Assembly: GCF_902460415.1 (NCBI RefSeq)
Contig: NZ_CABPTY010000001.1
Span: forward strand, 525,007 to 589,006
Source of the DNA: Campylobacter_A concisus_Y
GTDB lineage: Bacteria; Campylobacterota; Campylobacteria; Campylobacterales; Campylobacteraceae
Length of the DNA stretch: 64,000 bases
Direction: 5' to 3'
Notes under the pieces: generated by a model
The model's database searches: none
What the model saw: the letters and a program-made list of their open reading frames with translations, nothing else
What the model was told of the DNA's origin: nothing
In this document: one piece after another, positions 61,573-64,000 of the stretch
Position numbering within the stretch: position 1 is the stretch's first letter
How the letters are laid out: each line of letters starts with the position of its first letter
Made by a program: the position numbers and the translations under genes

Positions 61573-62283
61573 TTGAAGGCTCAAAATTTAGCTAAATTTC
61601 TATTTTTTATAATAATCGTCTCACTTGGAGCATATTTTTTCTATCCAAGAGATCTTAGTGAGGCCCAAGAGATCGCTTATATCAAAAGTTACGGAGTGAC
61701 TTTAGGGCTTACTATAGGCGGTATTGCCATAGGCATAACACTTGGATTTACTTTGGCGTTTATTAAATTTTTAAATATCAAAGTCTTAAATTTTATAATT
61801 GATGAATATATCGATATCTTACGTGGAACACCTGTAATACTTCAACTTCTTATTTTTTCAGTTGTCATTTTTGCAACATGGAGTGATAATTTTTATGTAG
61901 CTCTCATCGCACTTGGACTAAATAGTTCTGCTTATGTGGCGGAGATCGTGCGAAGTGGTATAAATAGCGTGGATAAAGGACAAATGGAAGCGGCTCGTGC
62001 GATGGGCCTAAACTACTATGTTTCGATGCGCGAGATAGTTTTTCCACAAGCTACAAAAAACATCTTGCCAGCTCTTGCAAATGAGTTTATATCGCTATTT
62101 AAAGAGACATCGGTCGTGGGCTATATAAGTGTAGTTGATATCACGATGCAAAGTAAGAGCTTGCAAGCGGTCTTTTATAGTCCAGAGCCAGTCATTTTTA
62201 CAGGCATTGTCTATTATGTGAGTGTTAAATTTTTTACACTTTTGACAAAACTACTTGAGAGGAGATTAAACCGCCATGATTGA
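61573..62283 (+). CDS. Polar amino acid ABC transporter permease
   Basis: The 236-aa permease has an N-terminal helix and about five further membrane segments. It carries the His/Glu/Gln permease signature R-G-T-P-V-I-L-Q-L-L near residue 82 and the cytoplasmic EAA loop M-E-A-A-R-A-M-G-L near 140 that contacts the ATPase. TTG start with AAGGA well placed. It overlaps the ATPase gene by 8 nt. The three genes 61573-63789 form one transporter. Confidence 0.88.
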   Translation: MKAQNLAKFLFFIIIVSLGAYFFYPRDLSEAQEIAYIKSYGVTLGLTIGGIAIGITLGFTLAFIKFLNIKVLNFIIDEYIDILRGTPVILQLLIFSVVIFATWSDNFYVALIALGLNSSAYVAEIVRSGINSVDKGQMEAARAMGLNYYVSMREIVFPQATKNILPALANEFISLFKETSVVGYISVVDITMQSKSLQAVFYSPEPVIFTGIVYYVSVKFFTLLTKLLERRLNRHD

Positions 62284-63004
62284 GATTAAAAATTTAAACA
62301 AAAGTTATGGCGATTTGCGAGTTTTAAATGATATTAGCGTAGATATAAAAAAGGGTGAAGTTATAGCGATAATTGGTCCAAGTGGTGGTGGAAAAAGTAC
62401 ATTTTTACGCTGTATAAACCGCCTTGAGGAGCCAGATAGCGGACACATAAAGATAAATGGCGAAGATATTTTAGATAAAAAATCAGATATAAATAAAATT
62501 CGCCAAAAAGTGAGCATGGTTTTTCAGCACTTTAATCTTTTTGCAAATAAAAACGTCTTGCAAAATTTAACTCTAGCTCCGATAAAAGCGGGAATTTTAG
62601 ATAAAGTAAGTGCAGAAAAAAGAGCTGATGAGTTGCTAAGAAGTGTTGGGCTAAGTGATAAGAAATTTGCCTATCCGCACAAGCTTTCAGGCGGACAGAA
62701 GCAACGTATTGCGATCGCTAGAAGCCTAGCAATGGATCCAGAGGTGATACTATTTGACGAGCCGACAAGTGCGCTTGATCCTGAGATGATCGGAGAGGTG
62801 CTTGATATCATGAAAGATGTTGCCGCAAGGGGTATAACGATGCTTGTGGTGACTCACGAGATGGGCTTTGCGAGAAACGTGGCAAATAGAATTTTCTTTA
62901 TGGATAAAGGCAAAATCGCAGTTGATGACACACCAAAAAATGTCTTTACAAATCCGCAACATGAGCGTTTAAAAGAGTTTTTAAGCAAAATTTTAAATCA
63001 TTAA
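62276..63004 (+). CDS. Amino acid ABC transporter ATP-binding protein
   Basis: The 242-aa GlnQ-type ATPase has Walker A G-P-S-G-G-G-K-S-T-F-L near residue 35, Q-loop V-F-Q-H-F-N-L-F near 82, signature L-S-G-G-Q-K-Q-R-I-A near 137, and Walker B V-I-L-F-D-E-P-T-S-A-L-D near 158. It energises uptake through the permease encoded just upstream. It resembles the PEB1 glutamate/aspartate system of C. jejuni; the substrate cannot be fixed from sequence. Confidence 0.9.
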   Translation: MIEIKNLNKSYGDLRVLNDISVDIKKGEVIAIIGPSGGGKSTFLRCINRLEEPDSGHIKINGEDILDKKSDINKIRQKVSMVFQHFNLFANKNVLQNLTLAPIKAGILDKVSAEKRADELLRSVGLSDKKFAYPHKLSGGQKQRIAIARSLAMDPEVILFDEPTSALDPEMIGEVLDIMKDVAARGITMLVVTHEMGFARNVANRIFFMDKGKIAVDDTPKNVFTNPQHERLKEFLSKILNH

Positions 63005-63015
63005 AGGAGTAGAAA

Positions 63016-63789
63016 ATGAGTAAAATTTTAAAATTTTTGATGGCAAGTTTGGTTTTATTTCTACTAGGTTGTGGCGATGACGCTAATAAAAAAAATACAG
63101 CAAATAATGCCGAAGAAGCTAGTAAAAATGTAGTTTATAAAGTTGGCTCGAGCGCTGATTATCCACCTTTTGAATATCTTGATGAAAACAATAAAATTGT
63201 TGGTTTTGAGATAGATTTATTAAATGAGATCACCAAAAAAACTGGAATAAAATTTGATGTTGCAAATATGAGCTTTGATGGGCTGATATCAGCATTAAAA
63301 ACCGGTAAAATTGATATTGCCATAAGCGGAATGAGCGCAACTGATGAGAGAAGGAAATCGGTTGATTTTACCAAGCCATATTATTTTTCAGAAAATTTAT
63401 TTATCCGCAAAAAGGGCTCAGATGTAAATAAAGACAACCTTAAGGATAAGAAAATTTCAGCTCAAGTTGGAACATTGCAAGAAGAAGCAGCCAAAAGCAT
63501 AACCACTAAATCGATACCTGCTGAAAATGTAGCAGCTGCTATCATGTCACTAAACGCTGGTAAAATCGACGTTGTGCTAACTGATAGTCCGATAGGGGTT
63601 GAGTATATAAAACAAAATCCAGATTTGGAAGAATTTTTAAGAGTTCCTGATGGTACGGAAGGATTTGCGATGGCGTTTGATAAAGGCAAACACACTGAGC
63701 TTATCAAGAAGATAGACGCAGCGATCGATGAGCTACAAAAATCTGGCGAATTTGACAAAATGCTAGATAAATATGGATTAAAGAAATAA
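63016..63789 (+). CDS. Amino acid ABC transporter substrate-binding lipoprotein
   Basis: The 257-aa product has a signal peptide with lipobox F-L-L-G-C (Cys near residue 19), so it should be anchored in a membrane rather than free in the periplasm. The family-3 solute-binding domain begins Y-P-P-F-E-Y-L-D and has G-F-E-I-D-L-L-N-E-I, followed by D-I-A-I-S-G-M-S-A-T-D-E-R near residue 97. These are the residues that bind the amino acid's carboxylate and amine. AAAGGAG precedes the ATG, 12 nt after the ATPase gene. A terminator follows. Confidence 0.9.
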   Translation: MSKILKFLMASLVLFLLGCGDDANKKNTANNAEEASKNVVYKVGSSADYPPFEYLDENNKIVGFEIDLLNEITKKTGIKFDVANMSFDGLISALKTGKIDIAISGMSATDERRKSVDFTKPYYFSENLFIRKKGSDVNKDNLKDKKISAQVGTLQEEAAKSITTKSIPAENVAAAIMSLNAGKIDVVLTDSPIGVEYIKQNPDLEEFLRVPDGTEGFAMAFDKGKHTELIKKIDAAIDELQKSGEFDKMLDKYGLKK

Positions 63790-63803
63790 ATCTAAATACA
63801 AAA

Positions 63804-63850
63804 TTTGCAGAGAAGCAGGAATTCTCTGCAAAAACTCACTTTTTTCTAAT
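63804..63850 (+). terminator. Terminator after the ABC transporter operon
   Basis: TTTGCAGAGAA (63804-63814) pairs perfectly over 11 bp with TTCTCTGCAAA (63822-63832) around a 7-nt loop. A T run (CTTTTTTCT) follows about 8 nt later. Confidence 0.7.
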
Positions 63851-63917
63851 TTTTAAAATTTAACATCTTTTAAAAGTAAAATTAATAAAATGACTTAATT
63901 ATTTTCAAGGAGAAAAA

Positions 63918-64000
63918 ATGAAGCTTCTCAGGATGAGAACGGCATTTATTTTAAATGTGCTATTTTCTATTTGCATGTATCACAATTTTGTTAAAAAATT
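63918..64000 (+). CDS. 5' end of an unidentified gene (cut by window end)
   Basis: AAGGAG at 63908-63912 precedes ATG 63918, and the frame stays open to the window edge (27 complete codons). The visible residues start with a basic M-K-L-L-R-M-R followed by a hydrophobic stretch A-F-I-L-N-V-L-F-S-I-C, so an N-terminal signal or membrane helix is likely. Too little is present for identification. Confidence 0.55.
   Translation, partial: MKLLRMRTAFILNVLFSICMYHNFVKK

Noticed and set aside
1..64000. CRISPR arrays, insertion sequences, prophage or integrative elements
   Set aside because: I saw no regularly spaced repeats, transposase or integrase motifs, tRNA attachment sites or phage genes anywhere in the window.

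Overview
The window is a dense, AT-rich, almost fully coding stretch of an epsilonproteobacterial chromosome. Gene content and order point to Campylobacter, most likely the C. concisus group. Three blocks follow the C. jejuni gene order as I recall it: fliG-fliH-dxs-perR-ubiE-xseA-serC, uvrC/guaA/purD/pnp, and rodA-rluD-flpA-trmB-ftsE-ftsX-M23-pyrH-rpoZ-spoT-tyrS-amiA-mnmC. The species is an inference. I see no prophage, insertion sequence, CRISPR array, rRNA or tRNA.

Layout: (1) 1-10.1 kb, plus strand: end of fliG, fliH, dxs, perR with a strong terminator, a CYTH-CHAD polyphosphate-type protein, ubiE, xseA, serC and a PKMT-like methyltransferase. (2) 10.1-18.4 kb: a TSUP exporter (minus), trpE (plus), then a minus-strand operon of a DUF721-like gene, uvrC and two degenerate signalling proteins, plus a divergent 55-aa lipoprotein resembling LptM. 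(3) 18.5-24.8 kb: nhaD, guaA, an orphan HNH nuclease, a double-cupin protein behind a Fur-box-like site, a Bcr/CflA exporter and hemD. (4) 24.85-36.6 kb: a 6S-like RNA, then purD, an RDD protein, lptD, a phosphoribosyltransferase-like gene, pnp, a Usp protein and dnaE. (5) 36.6-39.8 kb: a DUF6882-like protein (plus) and a minus operon of a DUF234 nuclease-fold protein, flgS and a nicotinamidase-like hydrolase. (6) 39.9-43.9 kb: two paralogous class V PLP enzymes bracketing thiD-thiE. (7) 43.9-59.9 kb: rodA (minus) and the long plus-strand rluD-to-mnmC cluster, with flpA broken by a single-base frameshift. (8) 59.9-64 kb: putP (minus), a three-gene amino-acid ABC transporter, and the first codons of a further gene.

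Functional links: fliG/fliH and flgS belong to flagellar assembly and its control. ftsE-ftsX, a LytM protein without zinc ligands (EnvC-like) and amiA form a complete cell-separation module in one cluster, together with rodA. rpoZ and spoT lie in the same cluster and connect it to the stringent response. lptD and the LptM-like lipoprotein may act together in LPS export. The points most worth a second look are the degenerate phosphorelay pair behind uvrC, the LptM-like microprotein, the flpA frameshift, the duplicated PLP enzymes around thiDE, the PKMT-like methyltransferase, the orphan HNH gene, and the 17-bp duplication that separates fliG from fliH.
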